From: Shewanella schlegeliana
GTDB lineage: Bacteria > Pseudomonadota > Gammaproteobacteria > Enterobacterales > Shewanellaceae
Assembly: GCF_016765635.1 (NCBI RefSeq)
Contig: NZ_JAESVD010000016.1
Location: forward strand, 1-64,000
DNA: 64,000 nucleotides
Direction of reading: 5' to 3'
Both the position numbers and the translations under genes were made by a program. The notes beneath the pieces were generated by a model. The model was not told where the DNA came from and did no database searches. It saw only the letters and a program-made list of their open reading frames with translations. The number at the start of each line of letters is the position of its first letter. Within the stretch, counting starts at the first letter, position 1. Shown piece after piece: positions 25,045 through 33,275 of this stretch.

Positions 25045-25242
25045 TGTCTGGCCATAAATATTCCCTTCATGGCAGTCAGAACATTTATGCCAGTCTTTGT
25101 TTAAAAGCCCATGGACGGAAAGTGTTGGTATTTATGTCTGGCCATAAATGTTCCATTCATTTATTGACATTTCCACCCTCCATGGCGGTCAGAACATTTA
25201 TGCCAACACCCATGGACGGAAAGTGTTGGTATTTATATCCGG
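25041..25242 (+). repeat. Degenerate tandem repeat of about 90-100 bp
   Basis: Two units start with TTTATGTCTGGCCATAAAT at 25041 and 25131, and a third begins as TTTATATCCGG at 25232. Shared blocks are GTCAGAACATTTATGCCA and CCCATGGACGGAAAGTGTTGGTA. GGCCATAAATGTT and AACATTTATGCC can pair, so each unit can form a hairpin. The second unit carries an extra segment with GACATTT and CTCCATGGCGG, resembling material in the broken tRNA-Asp. No gene is supported here. Confidence 0.8.
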
Positions 25243-25326
25243 AATGTGAGGATTCCACTGCTAAACCTAGCATTTAACCTTTTGCTCTTCTAAGCCTGAG
25301 ATTTATCGGTAGAATGAGTTCTGCAA

Positions 25327-25770
25327 ATGAGCACCCACTCTAAGAACAATAATAGGAATCCTACTGTGCAAGAGACTGCATTTAGCTTAACCCTACAGCC
25401 AAGGTTTTGTGAGACCGATGCCTTAGGGCATATCAATAACACTGTGATACCAGTGTGGTTCGAGGCTGCCCGTGAGCCGATTTTCAAGATTTTTAATCCG
25501 ACACAGGATCTCTCTAAGTGGAACCTAATTGTGGCGGGCTTCACCATAGCCTTTAATGCGCCAACCTACTTTGCCAGCGATATCACGGTAAAGACTTGGG
25601 TGAGTCGTATAGGTAACAGTAGTTTTGAGCTGACTCAAAGCTGCTGGCAGAACGGCAAGAAGACTGCCGAAGCACAAACTACTATGGTGCATTACGATTA
25701 CACTACTGAAAAGAGCCAGCCGTTGAGCGATAGCATTCGAGAGCGGTTAGCGCTGCTGACGGGTGAATAG
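25327..25770 (+). CDS. Acyl-CoA thioesterase, hotdog fold (YbgC/FadM-like)
   Basis: A 147-residue single hotdog domain. LQPRFCETDALGHINNTVIPVWFEAAREPIF contains the catalytic Asp (ETDALGH) of 4HBT-type thioesterases. The substrate is an acyl-CoA of unknown chain length. The start is uncertain: ATG 25327 has no clear ribosome site, whereas GTG 25366 has AGGA 8 bases upstream and would give a 134-residue protein starting at QETAFSLTL. A second, different hotdog thioesterase gene lies nearby at 26803. Confidence 0.85.
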   Translation: MSTHSKNNNRNPTVQETAFSLTLQPRFCETDALGHINNTVIPVWFEAAREPIFKIFNPTQDLSKWNLIVAGFTIAFNAPTYFASDITVKTWVSRIGNSSFELTQSCWQNGKKTAEAQTTMVHYDYTTEKSQPLSDSIRERLALLTGE

Positions 25771-25781
25771 CAACAAAACCT

Positions 25782-26453
25782 CTACTCCATCTCTATGATG
25801 ATAAAACTGCAGTTGAGAGGGGAAAACTTCGCCTTTTCGATTGGTGTAAATAATTGTGCGGGGCTAACGCCTCGCCAAGTTCTTCTCGTTATATTGCTGC
25901 TGATATAGCTTTGCTCTCCTTGAGATAAATTAATCTTGAGGCGTGATCCATCAAGTACCCAAACACCAACATAGCTATCTAGCCGATCTGACTCTGTGTG
26001 GGTTGGTTCATGCTCTAATGTAACTTGGCCATTAGGATTAAAAGCGAGCAGCGCATCACCATAAATACAGTCATCACTTCTAAGCCAACTCGGAGGCTGT
26101 AGATTTGTTTGGCCAGTGCGTAAGTAGATGCCGATGTTGTCTATGCTATAGAAGTGCTTTCCTTCAGCAAACTTGTAAGTTTGTGGATCCGAAAAGCCAA
26201 GCAGTTCTAATGTGCTAACAACTTGCTCTATATCCGCTTGATTTTCTTGGGCTGGATTGGCCGCAACAGTGGCATTGGTAAACTCGTTAGGGATAGGTAA
26301 ATTGGTTTGAGTTACCCGCCAACCTTGCTCATTGAGTTGTTTCGTTAACGCTTCAATTTTGACTTGGCTAACCCCTTGAGTCGTTAAAAAGGCTTGCTGT
26401 TGAGCGCAGGCACTTAATAAACAGAAGCATAAAAATATTGTTATGCGATACAT
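25782..26453 (-). CDS. Lipoprotein of unknown function
   Basis: A 223-residue predicted lipoprotein. MYRITIFLCFCLLSAC gives a lipobox with a lipidated Cys. The N-terminal part (residues about 20-110) has a pattern of alternating charged helices and strands; the C-terminal part is beta-rich, with GVWVLDGSRLKINLSQ resembling META/HslJ-like heat-shock lipoprotein segments. The frame is open 22 codons upstream, but the ATG at 26453 gives the signal peptide and avoids overlap with the acetyltransferase gene. It is convergent with the thioesterase gene with an 11-bp gap. I assign no function. Confidence 0.7.
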   Translation of the reverse strand: MYRITIFLCFCLLSACAQQQAFLTTQGVSQVKIEALTKQLNEQGWRVTQTNLPIPNEFTNATVAANPAQENQADIEQVVSTLELLGFSDPQTYKFAEGKHFYSIDNIGIYLRTGQTNLQPPSWLRSDDCIYGDALLAFNPNGQVTLEHEPTHTESDRLDSYVGVWVLDGSRLKINLSQGEQSYISSNITRRTWRGVSPAQLFTPIEKAKFSPLNCSFIIIEME

Positions 26454-26485
26454 GACGGCATTCCAAACAGCTTTTGGCGGGAAAA

Positions 26486-26752
26486 TTAGGCTTTGCTTAA
26501 AAACTTCTGCACATACCAACAGCTAGCTTCAATCTCAAACCCCTCAGCCTTGGCCCATTTAAGCCCATGGCGAACCAGTTTTTCAGCTAACCCTTTTCCA
26601 CGAAGCTGAGGCGGCACATAGGTGTTATTGAAGTTACAGTGGTGAGAATTAGGACTGTCACCATCATATATTTCGTAAGCGAGTACCGCTTGAGCACCTT
26701 CAATGTTAATAACGAAGCGGCTCTCGTCGCTTAAATGAATCACTTCAGTCAT
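26486..26752 (-). CDS. GNAT-family N-acetyltransferase, YjdJ type
   Basis: An 88-residue compact GNAT protein. The acetyl-CoA binding signature PPQLRGKGLAEKLVRHGLKWAKAEG is complete, and SCWYVQKFL ends the domain as in the YjdJ/NATD1 group. The acceptor is unknown. It lies between two lipid/envelope-related genes on the minus strand and is 50 bp downstream of the YbgC-like thioesterase gene. Confidence 0.85.
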   Translation of the reverse strand: MTEVIHLSDESRFVINIEGAQAVLAYEIYDGDSPNSHHCNFNNTYVPPQLRGKGLAEKLVRHGLKWAKAEGFEIEASCWYVQKFLSKA

Positions 26753-26802
26753 TGTGATGCTCCTTCATTTTCGTTCTATTATTGCTGTTTATTGCACTCT
26801 GT

Positions 26803-27231
26803 TTATGCTTGTTGGTATGTTTTTAATGCATCGATCAGTGTTGGTGTGAGCTTAGCTTTTTTCCCGGTTTTAAAGTTAAACATCACCACCAGTGATGAGC
26901 CTAAGGTGGTGACTGCCTGCTGACTCTGACTATAAACGCTGTAGTGCATCATAAACCGGTCATCTTTAATATCATTGATGCTAACGCCAACAGTTAAGGT
27001 GTCGGGAAAGGTAACCGGGCGCTTATAGCGCGCTTGGTTTTCACTGATCACAGGGCCAACGGCTGTAGTTTGTAGTTCGTCGAGCAAGTTTATTTGGTTA
27101 AAAAAATCGATTCGAGCGGTTTCAAAATAGCGGAAGTAAACCACATTGTTGACATGTTGCAGGGCATCCATCTCGCCCCAAGCCACGACTATTTGGGTGT
27201 TAATTGGATATTGCTCGAGAAACTTGTCCAT
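26803..27231 (-). CDS. Acyl-CoA thioesterase, hotdog fold
   Basis: A 142-residue hotdog protein. VVAWGEMDALQHVNNVVYFRYFETARIDFF holds the conserved EMDALQHVNN catalytic region of YbgC/FadM-like thioesterases. A cytosolic role in acyl-CoA hydrolysis is likely. It heads a minus-strand set with the acetyltransferase and the lipoprotein gene. The upstream gap of 106 bp to the divergent metallopeptidase gene should hold both promoters. Confidence 0.85.
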   Translation of the reverse strand: MDKFLEQYPINTQIVVAWGEMDALQHVNNVVYFRYFETARIDFFNQINLLDELQTTAVGPVISENQARYKRPVTFPDTLTVGVSINDIKDDRFMMHYSVYSQSQQAVTTLGSSLVVMFNFKTGKKAKLTPTLIDALKTYQQA

Positions 27232-27337
27232 AATGATCTCTAGTTGAGTAATGTGATTATTTAAATGTTCGTTTAACTTTTAGCCAGCATAACAGCATGT
27301 TTATCAGGCAACAAGGTGAGAGAGGAAGTCGAGAAAT

Positions 27338-28084
27338 ATGCAAAGAATAGTCAAATTGCTAATAGCAGGCTTGATGTTATGTATTGGGCAAGCAGCCCAA
27401 GCCACAACGGTAAATCAGTTTGTTGAAGCCCAAACCCGCCAAGAGTTGCTCGCTTATCGGTTAATTAAAAATATTGAGCCGCAGTTGCAGCAACTGTATC
27501 AGGCTTTGCCTATGCAACATAAATTAACCGTGGTTTATGGCGCACAAGACGGTCCCTTGTTTGATCCTGAGTTAATGCAAATTCAAATCCCTTATAACTT
27601 TGTGACAGAAGTACTTAATCGCTTTACCACAGATGAATATCAACAAACTGGAGTCAGTCCAAAAGTCGCCACTCAAGATGCGCTTTTGCATACCTTAGGC
27701 CATGAATATGGCCACGCTTATATTTATGCCAATGAGGTGATAGTGCTGGGACGAGAAGAGGATGCGGTAGATACCTTAGCGACATTGTTACTTATTAATG
27801 CTTTTGAGCAAGGTGCAGAGATTGCGTTAAGTGCAGCCGATCTGTTTGCTCTTGAAGACGAAGAGATTGATGAACTGGTTGAAGATGACTTTAGTGACGA
27901 ACATAGCTTAGACGCCCAGCGCTATTACGCTACCGTGTGCTTAATTTATGGTAGTGATCCTAAGAAATATGCCGAGTTGCTATCTCGTTCTGTAGTGGAG
28001 TCTGATAGAGGTCAATTTTGTGAGGAGGAGTATCAGCGTCAAAGTGAGAATTGGCAGAGGTTAGAGCGTCGATATGGTAAATAA
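27338..28084 (+). CDS. Periplasmic metallopeptidase-like protein (DUF4344)
   Basis: A 248-residue exported protein with a signal peptide (1-22). HTLGHEYGHAYI holds an HExxH zinc motif (His122, Glu123, His126), and EEDAVDTLATLLL downstream supplies the third acidic ligand, the pattern of the DUF4344 putative metallopeptidase family. Several Asp/Glu-rich stretches follow (residues 170-195). The ATG follows GAGAGAGGAAGTCGAGAAAT. No partner gene is adjacent. The target is unknown. Confidence 0.82.
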   Translation: MQRIVKLLIAGLMLCIGQAAQATTVNQFVEAQTRQELLAYRLIKNIEPQLQQLYQALPMQHKLTVVYGAQDGPLFDPELMQIQIPYNFVTEVLNRFTTDEYQQTGVSPKVATQDALLHTLGHEYGHAYIYANEVIVLGREEDAVDTLATLLLINAFEQGAEIALSAADLFALEDEEIDELVEDDFSDEHSLDAQRYYATVCLIYGSDPKKYAELLSRSVVESDRGQFCEEEYQRQSENWQRLERRYGK

Positions 28085-28087
28085 CAA

Positions 28088-28114
28088 AAAAGGCATTCAA
28101 AAGAATGCCTTTAG
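28088..28114. terminator. Bidirectional terminator
   Basis: AAAGGCATTC, loop AAAA, GAATGCCTTT, preceded by AAA on one side and followed by T's on the other. It lies between the convergent metallopeptidase and mtnC genes and can serve both. Confidence 0.85.
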
Positions 28115-28130
28115 TTAAGTCCGCAGCAGC

Positions 28131-28808
28131 TTAAATGCTTAACTCTGCAAAGCTACTGATGGTTTTAAAGTCGCCTGTACGCTGGCTATCATCACGAACC
28201 ATCTGCACTACATTTAAGCCTGCTTCATTGGCAGCCTTTAGCTCTTCTAGCACATCAGAGACAAACAGAATCTGCTTAGGGCTTAGGCTGATGGTGTTGA
28301 CGATATTGCAGTAAGCTTGCTTGAAACGCTTGTTACCAGTGCGAGTGTCAAAGTGGCCATTAAACTTATCGTTGAGATCGCCCGCATCACTGTGGCTAAA
28401 CAATAGCTTTTGCGCTTCAACAGAGCCTGAAGAGAAGCTATAAACACGTAAACCTTGCTGCTTGTAGCCATCTAGCGCTTCAATAAAGTCAGGGAAGATA
28501 TGGCCCTTAAATTCGCCATTGGCATAGCCCTGTTTCCAGATCAAACCTTGGATGGTTTTCAGAGGCGTGGCTTTGCGGTCTTCTTTAATCCACTGCAGCA
28601 AAATTTCAGTGACACGAGCAAGATCAGCATCAGGTTCAAGTGCAATATCTTGCACATCGCAAATGCAGTTTTCTACAAGTACATTATTTTGATTTTCTTC
28701 AAGAAAAGCGGGTAAGGCCTTAGCTGAATAAGGAAAAAGTACATCTTCAATAAAGTTAAGGTCAGTAGTCGTACCGGCTGTATCTACAACAATGGCTCTG
28801 ATACCCAT
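28131..28808 (-). CDS. mtnC: Enolase-phosphatase E1 (acireductone synthase) family protein
   Basis: A 225-residue HAD-superfamily enzyme of the MtnC type, which in the methionine salvage pathway both enolises and dephosphorylates 2,3-diketo-5-methylthiopentyl-1-phosphate. VVDTAGTTTDLNFIEDVLFPYS is the nucleophile motif (Asp9), SFSSGSVEAQKLLF holds the motif II Ser, and ILFVSDVLEELKAANEAG the motif III/IV acids. The second position of motif I is Ala11 where many E1 enzymes have Glu, giving a D-x-A-G-T motif as in phosphonatase. No other methionine-salvage gene is adjacent. Confidence 0.83.
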   Translation of the reverse strand: MGIRAIVVDTAGTTTDLNFIEDVLFPYSAKALPAFLEENQNNVLVENCICDVQDIALEPDADLARVTEILLQWIKEDRKATPLKTIQGLIWKQGYANGEFKGHIFPDFIEALDGYKQQGLRVYSFSSGSVEAQKLLFSHSDAGDLNDKFNGHFDTRTGNKRFKQAYCNIVNTISLSPKQILFVSDVLEELKAANEAGLNVVQMVRDDSQRTGDFKTISSFAELSI

Positions 28809-29060
28809 AATATTTGGTCACTCCGCAATGTACATTGTACCAATCACACTGATTAAACTTGATTGGTTACTCTAATTAGTCGAGATCTGTTATTGCTCAG
28901 ATCCTAAGCTGAATTACCTGCTTTGGCTAGTGTAATTATTATTTGGTTTCGAATAGGCAGTGTTATTTATCTACTTGCGAAGATGTGCTGTGATATTTGA
29001 CTTAAAATTGGTTGGATATAATACTTATTTTCATCTGAAAAATTCAAAGGAAGGAGTTTT

Positions 29061-29867
29061 ATGATGCGACACGGAAATATGTTTTACCTTTGTTTATTCA
29101 TGACTGCATTTGCTTTTAATATCAATTATGCCGTCGCTAAAACGAAGGTTAGCGCAGTCCCTGTCTTTGTTGAACCATGCCAAGCGGTTGAATGTGAAAG
29201 AAATTTTAAAGAGTACAAAACATTGAGTCGCTACGGGCATTCAGATGCTATGTATACACTCGCTGAAATGTACCGTATTGGTTATGGTATTGATGTGGAC
29301 AGGCGTTTAGCCACTAAATGGTATCGACGAGCTGCGAAATATGACAATCCTTTTGCAGAATACAAAGCTGCGATTATCTATTTACAAGAGGGGAAGTATC
29401 AGCATGTTGATAAGGCTATGCGTTATCTACGTGATGCTAATCGCTCCAACCTAAATGAGGCTACGCATCTTCTCGGTTTGCTGCATTGGGAGGGAGAGCT
29501 TATACCTAGGGATCTCGAAAAAGCTAAAGCCTACCTAATGAAGTCATACGAAGCTGGGCACCCAGATACTGTACAGCTATTGTCAGATCTGAGCACTGTT
29601 AAATTAGATATAGAATTAAATAGTGAGGTAAATGATAGCTCTGCTGGTCTTGTTTCACCCAAAGGTGAGATGGAAGTTATCGAGGTGCATGCTCCAGATC
29701 TACAAGAGGTATTTAGCTATCATATTGCTTTAATGAGAAAGACGCCCCCTGATGCAAGTCGTGCTACAGGCACTCTGCTGCGCGGCAGAACATGCGGTGA
29801 AATGGTTTCGTGTTATACAGAAACTGACAAAGAGCGAATCAGAGATTTCTTAATGTCAACTTGGTAA
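29061..29867 (+). CDS. Sel1-repeat exported protein
   Basis: A 268-residue exported protein. A signal peptide (about 1-28, ending NYAVA) is followed by about three Sel1/TPR-like repeats (residues about 55-165), with AMYTLAEMYRIGYGIDVDRRLATKWYRRAA as the clearest one. The rest is not recognised but has the pair Cys249/Cys254 near the end. Sel1 proteins scaffold protein complexes. The ATG is preceded by AAAGGAAGGAG, a strong site. The next gene follows after 35 bp and also encodes an exported protein with TPR-like repeats, so they may be co-transcribed. Confidence 0.82.
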   Translation: MMRHGNMFYLCLFMTAFAFNINYAVAKTKVSAVPVFVEPCQAVECERNFKEYKTLSRYGHSDAMYTLAEMYRIGYGIDVDRRLATKWYRRAAKYDNPFAEYKAAIIYLQEGKYQHVDKAMRYLRDANRSNLNEATHLLGLLHWEGELIPRDLEKAKAYLMKSYEAGHPDTVQLLSDLSTVKLDIELNSEVNDSSAGLVSPKGEMEVIEVHAPDLQEVFSYHIALMRKTPPDASRATGTLLRGRTCGEMVSCYTETDKERIRDFLMSTW

Positions 29868-29902
29868 GTGATTTTATAAATGACAATATGGATATATAAA
29901 AA

Positions 29903-31066
29903 ATGGTTAAAGGGATGCTTTTCCGTTGTTTAATTTTTCTAGTAGGCTGGAGTATTGCGTCGCTTTCAGCTGCAAATGAACAAGGTTTCGAGATTGAAAC
30001 ACTAACGGTTAACTCCGACATGACAGTTCCCGCTGAGTTTAAGGTGACACTGCCTGCCAGCTATGGAAAAAAGCCGAATAAACAATATGTGGTGTTATTC
30101 GATTTTCATCCAAGAAGTCATGCTCTGTTGGCTGGAATGCAGGATTGGATGAGCCATAACGGCGATTGGCCCTGGTTAGAGACTATTATTGTGACTGCGC
30201 CAGATGGCCATCAAGGTTTAGGAGAGCTAAAAACCTTAGCCATTGAAGAGCAAGGTAACCAACAGCTCCTCGACTATTTTGAGCAAGATCTGCTGCCAGC
30301 TATCGACAAGCAATACCGCACCAATGGCTTTCGCATCTTAAATGGCTTTACTGGTAATGCAGGGCTTGGGCTTTATACCCTAATCAATCGCCCCAGTCTG
30401 TTTAATGCCTACTTTGTGGCAAGCCCTGTGCTGAGTAAAGACTTTGCCTATGTCATTAAGGATGCGCCGAAAAAGCTCGCCGCCATGCGGGGAAAACCAC
30501 GATTCTTGTTTATGAGTACCAGTGATAGCGGTTTTGAGCAGCGCCAACTTGACGCATTTTCACAGATGGAAGCCATCATAAAAAATAGCGCTAATGAGGC
30601 ACTGGATTACCGGGTCAAACGCTTTGACGGCAGTTACTATATGACTCAACCCGTACTCGCCACGGCTCATGCCATTGAGGCCTTGTTCGATGATTACCAC
30701 CGAGTGTTAGCCGCAGATTCAGAGATTTCTAAGCAAGGCCCACAGGCAATTGTGGCGCACTATCAGTTTTTATCTGAGCAGAAATATGGCTTTAAAGTGC
30801 CTGCTACCAGTTCGTTGATTAAGTTAGGTGATGCGCATCTTGAGGCTGACCCAAGCAAGGCGATTGCAGTATATAAAGTGGCTATTAGCGACGATCCACA
30901 AGCGTATATCGCCTATGACGCGGTTGCAGATGCTTACGCTAAAATGGGGGAAATTGAGCTAGCGATAAAATACCAAGCCTTAGCATTGGATATTACCGAT
31001 CATCCTTTTTATCAAAATAAGTACACAAACAAGTTGGCCAAATATAAGGAGCAGAGCAAGCTTTAA
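29903..31066 (+). CDS. Exported esterase-like protein with C-terminal TPRs, probably catalytically dead
   Basis: A 387-residue protein. The signal peptide (1-24) is followed by an alpha/beta-hydrolase fold of the esterase D/IroE type (about 35-275), with QYVVLFDFHPR and FVASPVL. A TPR-like part (about 310-380, with KAIAVYKVAISDDPQAYIAYDAVADAYAKMG) ends the protein. The nucleophile elbow reads NGFTGNAG (Thr150 in place of Ser, Asn in place of the last Gly region), and no SxPH-type catalytic His is seen near DGSYYMTQP. It may be a binding protein derived from an esterase. A strong terminator follows. Confidence 0.8.
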   Translation: MVKGMLFRCLIFLVGWSIASLSAANEQGFEIETLTVNSDMTVPAEFKVTLPASYGKKPNKQYVVLFDFHPRSHALLAGMQDWMSHNGDWPWLETIIVTAPDGHQGLGELKTLAIEEQGNQQLLDYFEQDLLPAIDKQYRTNGFRILNGFTGNAGLGLYTLINRPSLFNAYFVASPVLSKDFAYVIKDAPKKLAAMRGKPRFLFMSTSDSGFEQRQLDAFSQMEAIIKNSANEALDYRVKRFDGSYYMTQPVLATAHAIEALFDDYHRVLAADSEISKQGPQAIVAHYQFLSEQKYGFKVPATSSLIKLGDAHLEADPSKAIAVYKVAISDDPQAYIAYDAVADAYAKMGEIELAIKYQALALDITDHPFYQNKYTNKLAKYKEQSKL

Positions 31067-31087
31067 ATGATTCGCTCTGGGACAGAT

Positions 31088-31119
31088 AAAAACGATAGCC
31101 TATTGGCTATCGTTTTTTA
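31088..31119. terminator. Bidirectional terminator
   Basis: AAAACGATAGCC, loop TATT, GGCTATCGTTTTTT. It lies between the convergent esterase-TPR and transglycosylase genes. Confidence 0.88.
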
Positions 31120-31171
31120 TGGTTAAAGGTGGACCGAGTATCATCAGTAGGGAGTTATTTTCATTACTGAA

Positions 31172-32221
31172 TTAAAGATACTTTTTCTGTCTACTACTGA
31201 CTTTCTTTAAGTAGTTACGTGTTTCTTGGCGGTTATGGCGATTAGTCAAAAACCAATAAAATTCGCTGACGGTCATCTTGTTTATCCGTGCCAGCGCCTT
31301 AGTGCGATTGCCACGAGGATCTAGGCTCTTCCACAGGTTACCCGCGCCGCCGTTGTAACTGGAGATAACCGCGTACTCACGTTTCTTTGGGTGCTTAATC
31401 CCTGCAAGGTAGCGGCTTGAGAGGATCTTTAGATAGCCGGTACCCACTTCGATATTCTTAGCGGGATCATAGAGGTAAGCCGATGATGGCGTATGTTTAT
31501 AGCCTTGAAGTAAGCTGAAATAGTCACGGCCTGCGGTATTGGCTTTAATTTGCATTAAACCAAGTGCATTGGAGCGCGAACGTGCCAGTGGGTTAAATGA
31601 GCTTTCAGTCTCGATTATCGCCATAATTAAATCTGTGCTAACTCCGTGTTTGCGGCTAGCACTGCGGGCATAGTTAATATACTTATTACCGGCAATTTGG
31701 GTATGCTCTTTCACCATATGAATCGCGACTTGAAAGCGAGAGTTAACTCGCTTGCTGCGGTTAACTAAGTAATCGGCATAGCGCGATGCACGCCACTCAA
31801 ACTCAATCGCCTTGCCCTCTCTATCGAGCACTTGCCCCCAGAAAAATGGCTTCTTCTTTTTGCTGATCAAACCAAAGTCTTCAGCAGTTTGCGCGTCGAT
31901 AACGGTTGGATCAATTTGGGTTAATAATACTTGCACCACAGCCTCTTTAAGCTGCGCTTTAGTACGGGTTTCCACCAAGATCAAACCCCGTTTAAAGTCG
32001 ACGTAGGTCGAGGCTTGCTCGGTATCTTTATACACCAACACCGATGGCACAATTGGCCTTGAGTAAGAGTCTTGCCCTTGATATTCCAGTAGCAATGCCG
32101 CGACATCGGCATCGTAGCTGCTCAAGTCTAATTTGCTACTGTTAGCGGCTGCGTGATTCGCTATGGCGATAGCGGTTACGCCGCAGAATAGTATGAGTAG
32201 CTGGGATAAGTATTTAGACAT
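31172..32221 (-). CDS. Lytic murein transglycosylase, MltC-like
   Basis: A 349-residue exported murein hydrolase. A signal peptide (about 1-26) without lipobox is followed by an N-terminal DUF3393-type domain (about 30-190), then an SLT domain (about 195-345). IIETESSFNPLARSRSNALGLMQIK carries the catalytic Glu and the SLT motifs, followed by AVISSYNGGAGNLWKSLD. It cleaves the glycan strand with formation of 1,6-anhydro ends. E. coli MltC is a lipoprotein; this one lacks the lipobox Cys and may be periplasmic. Confidence 0.88.
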   Translation of the reverse strand: MSKYLSQLLILFCGVTAIAIANHAAANSSKLDLSSYDADVAALLLEYQGQDSYSRPIVPSVLVYKDTEQASTYVDFKRGLILVETRTKAQLKEAVVQVLLTQIDPTVIDAQTAEDFGLISKKKKPFFWGQVLDREGKAIEFEWRASRYADYLVNRSKRVNSRFQVAIHMVKEHTQIAGNKYINYARSASRKHGVSTDLIMAIIETESSFNPLARSRSNALGLMQIKANTAGRDYFSLLQGYKHTPSSAYLYDPAKNIEVGTGYLKILSSRYLAGIKHPKKREYAVISSYNGGAGNLWKSLDPRGNRTKALARINKMTVSEFYWFLTNRHNRQETRNYLKKVSSRQKKYL

Positions 32222-33275
32222 TTATCAGAGGGTTAGTTTCTTTGTGGTGATTATACAATGGTAATTGTTATCTGCCTCATAGTGAGGTTTGATTTTTCAA
32301 ACTTTGGCTGTTTTTTGTGTCATGTGGATTTCAATTTTTTAAATCGATCAAACTTCGTTTGATAAAAATTTATGGGCTATACGCCACCCCTGGCTTTATA
32401 AGCGATCAAGCTGCGCTTGATAAAGGTCGTGAGCTTCCAGCTCACACTCGGCCAAAAGGGGATCAACAGCAATCCCCTCTTGGATCACCCTTGCCGCCCC
32501 GACGAAGTTACATGCATTAGATACGGGCCTCATGCTCCAATAAAAATCGCCTAACGGCCCAGATGGGACATCTGATGTGAATGGATTCACAAATGCCGCG
32601 ATAGCATGGATGCTAATGAGCGGTCATGCCTCCGCTGAGCCTGAACCATCATCCATGATGGTTCTACGGCATTTTTATCTACGCACTTCGGCAACTCCGA
32701 TGGGGAACTGGTGTTTCCTGTGACTTCTGAGTGAGTGTTAGTTTTATTCTCGTTCTTCTTTCGGTAAACGCATAACTTCAAGGGTGGTGTTTTTCAAACC
32801 AAGTGTAGATGCGGCTTAGGCCTTTGATGGCATGGATGCCATCGTAGAGCTTACATGGATGTACTTGCAGCGCGCCTAAGAAGCGTCTGCACATACGCCG
32901 ACCGCAGGTAATTAGCTGCATCAGATCCAGAAAGCCATAATAGAGGTGATTAGATACACAAAGTAGAAACAGTTAAGCTGCCTTGCTTTCTGGGACGTAC
33001 TTGCAACGATATCCATATCTAATGGCCAGTTCAGCATCCATGCTTCTCGTTCGTAGCTCAAAGCTTCGCTTTACTCACCGTGCCTAAGAAGCGTCTGCAC
33101 ATGCGCCGACCGTAGGTCATTAGCTGCACCCGATGCAGAAAGTCACACCTGAGGTAATTCGCAACGCAGCAGGTCAAGGCTACACACCATAAAGGCTGAA
33201 GCCACCATAGCCAAATGATGACACCTTAAACACCCTAAAAACGATGAACATGCCTCATCGCTCAGGCATCACACT
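32222..33275. repeat. Gene-free gap of about 1 kb rich in palindromes and direct repeats
   Basis: No supported gene. Seven perfect palindromes with an ATGGAT/ATCCAT centre start at 32577, 32602, 32644, 32826, 32852, 33008 and 33033. Two further hairpins with three-base loops (ATCAAAC-TTC-GTTTGAT near 32346 and ATCAAGC-TGC-GCTTGAT near 32406) lie 60 bp apart; a third, GTGAGCT-TCC-AGCTCAC, follows. A 60-bp direct repeat occurs at 32874-32934 and 33082-33141. Short open frames here have unlikely composition and overlap on both strands, so I reject them as genes. Confidence 0.8.

Noticed and set aside
25044..25277. Open frame of 77 codons over the tandem repeat after the acyl-CoA ligase
   Set aside because: It consists of the repeat units themselves and contains part of the terminator; composition is not protein-like.
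32317..32781. Three short open frames in the palindrome nest (32317-32520 plus; 32396-32590 and 32587-32781 minus)
   Set aside because: They overlap on both strands, lack ribosome sites, have no recognisable domain and are made of repeat sequence.
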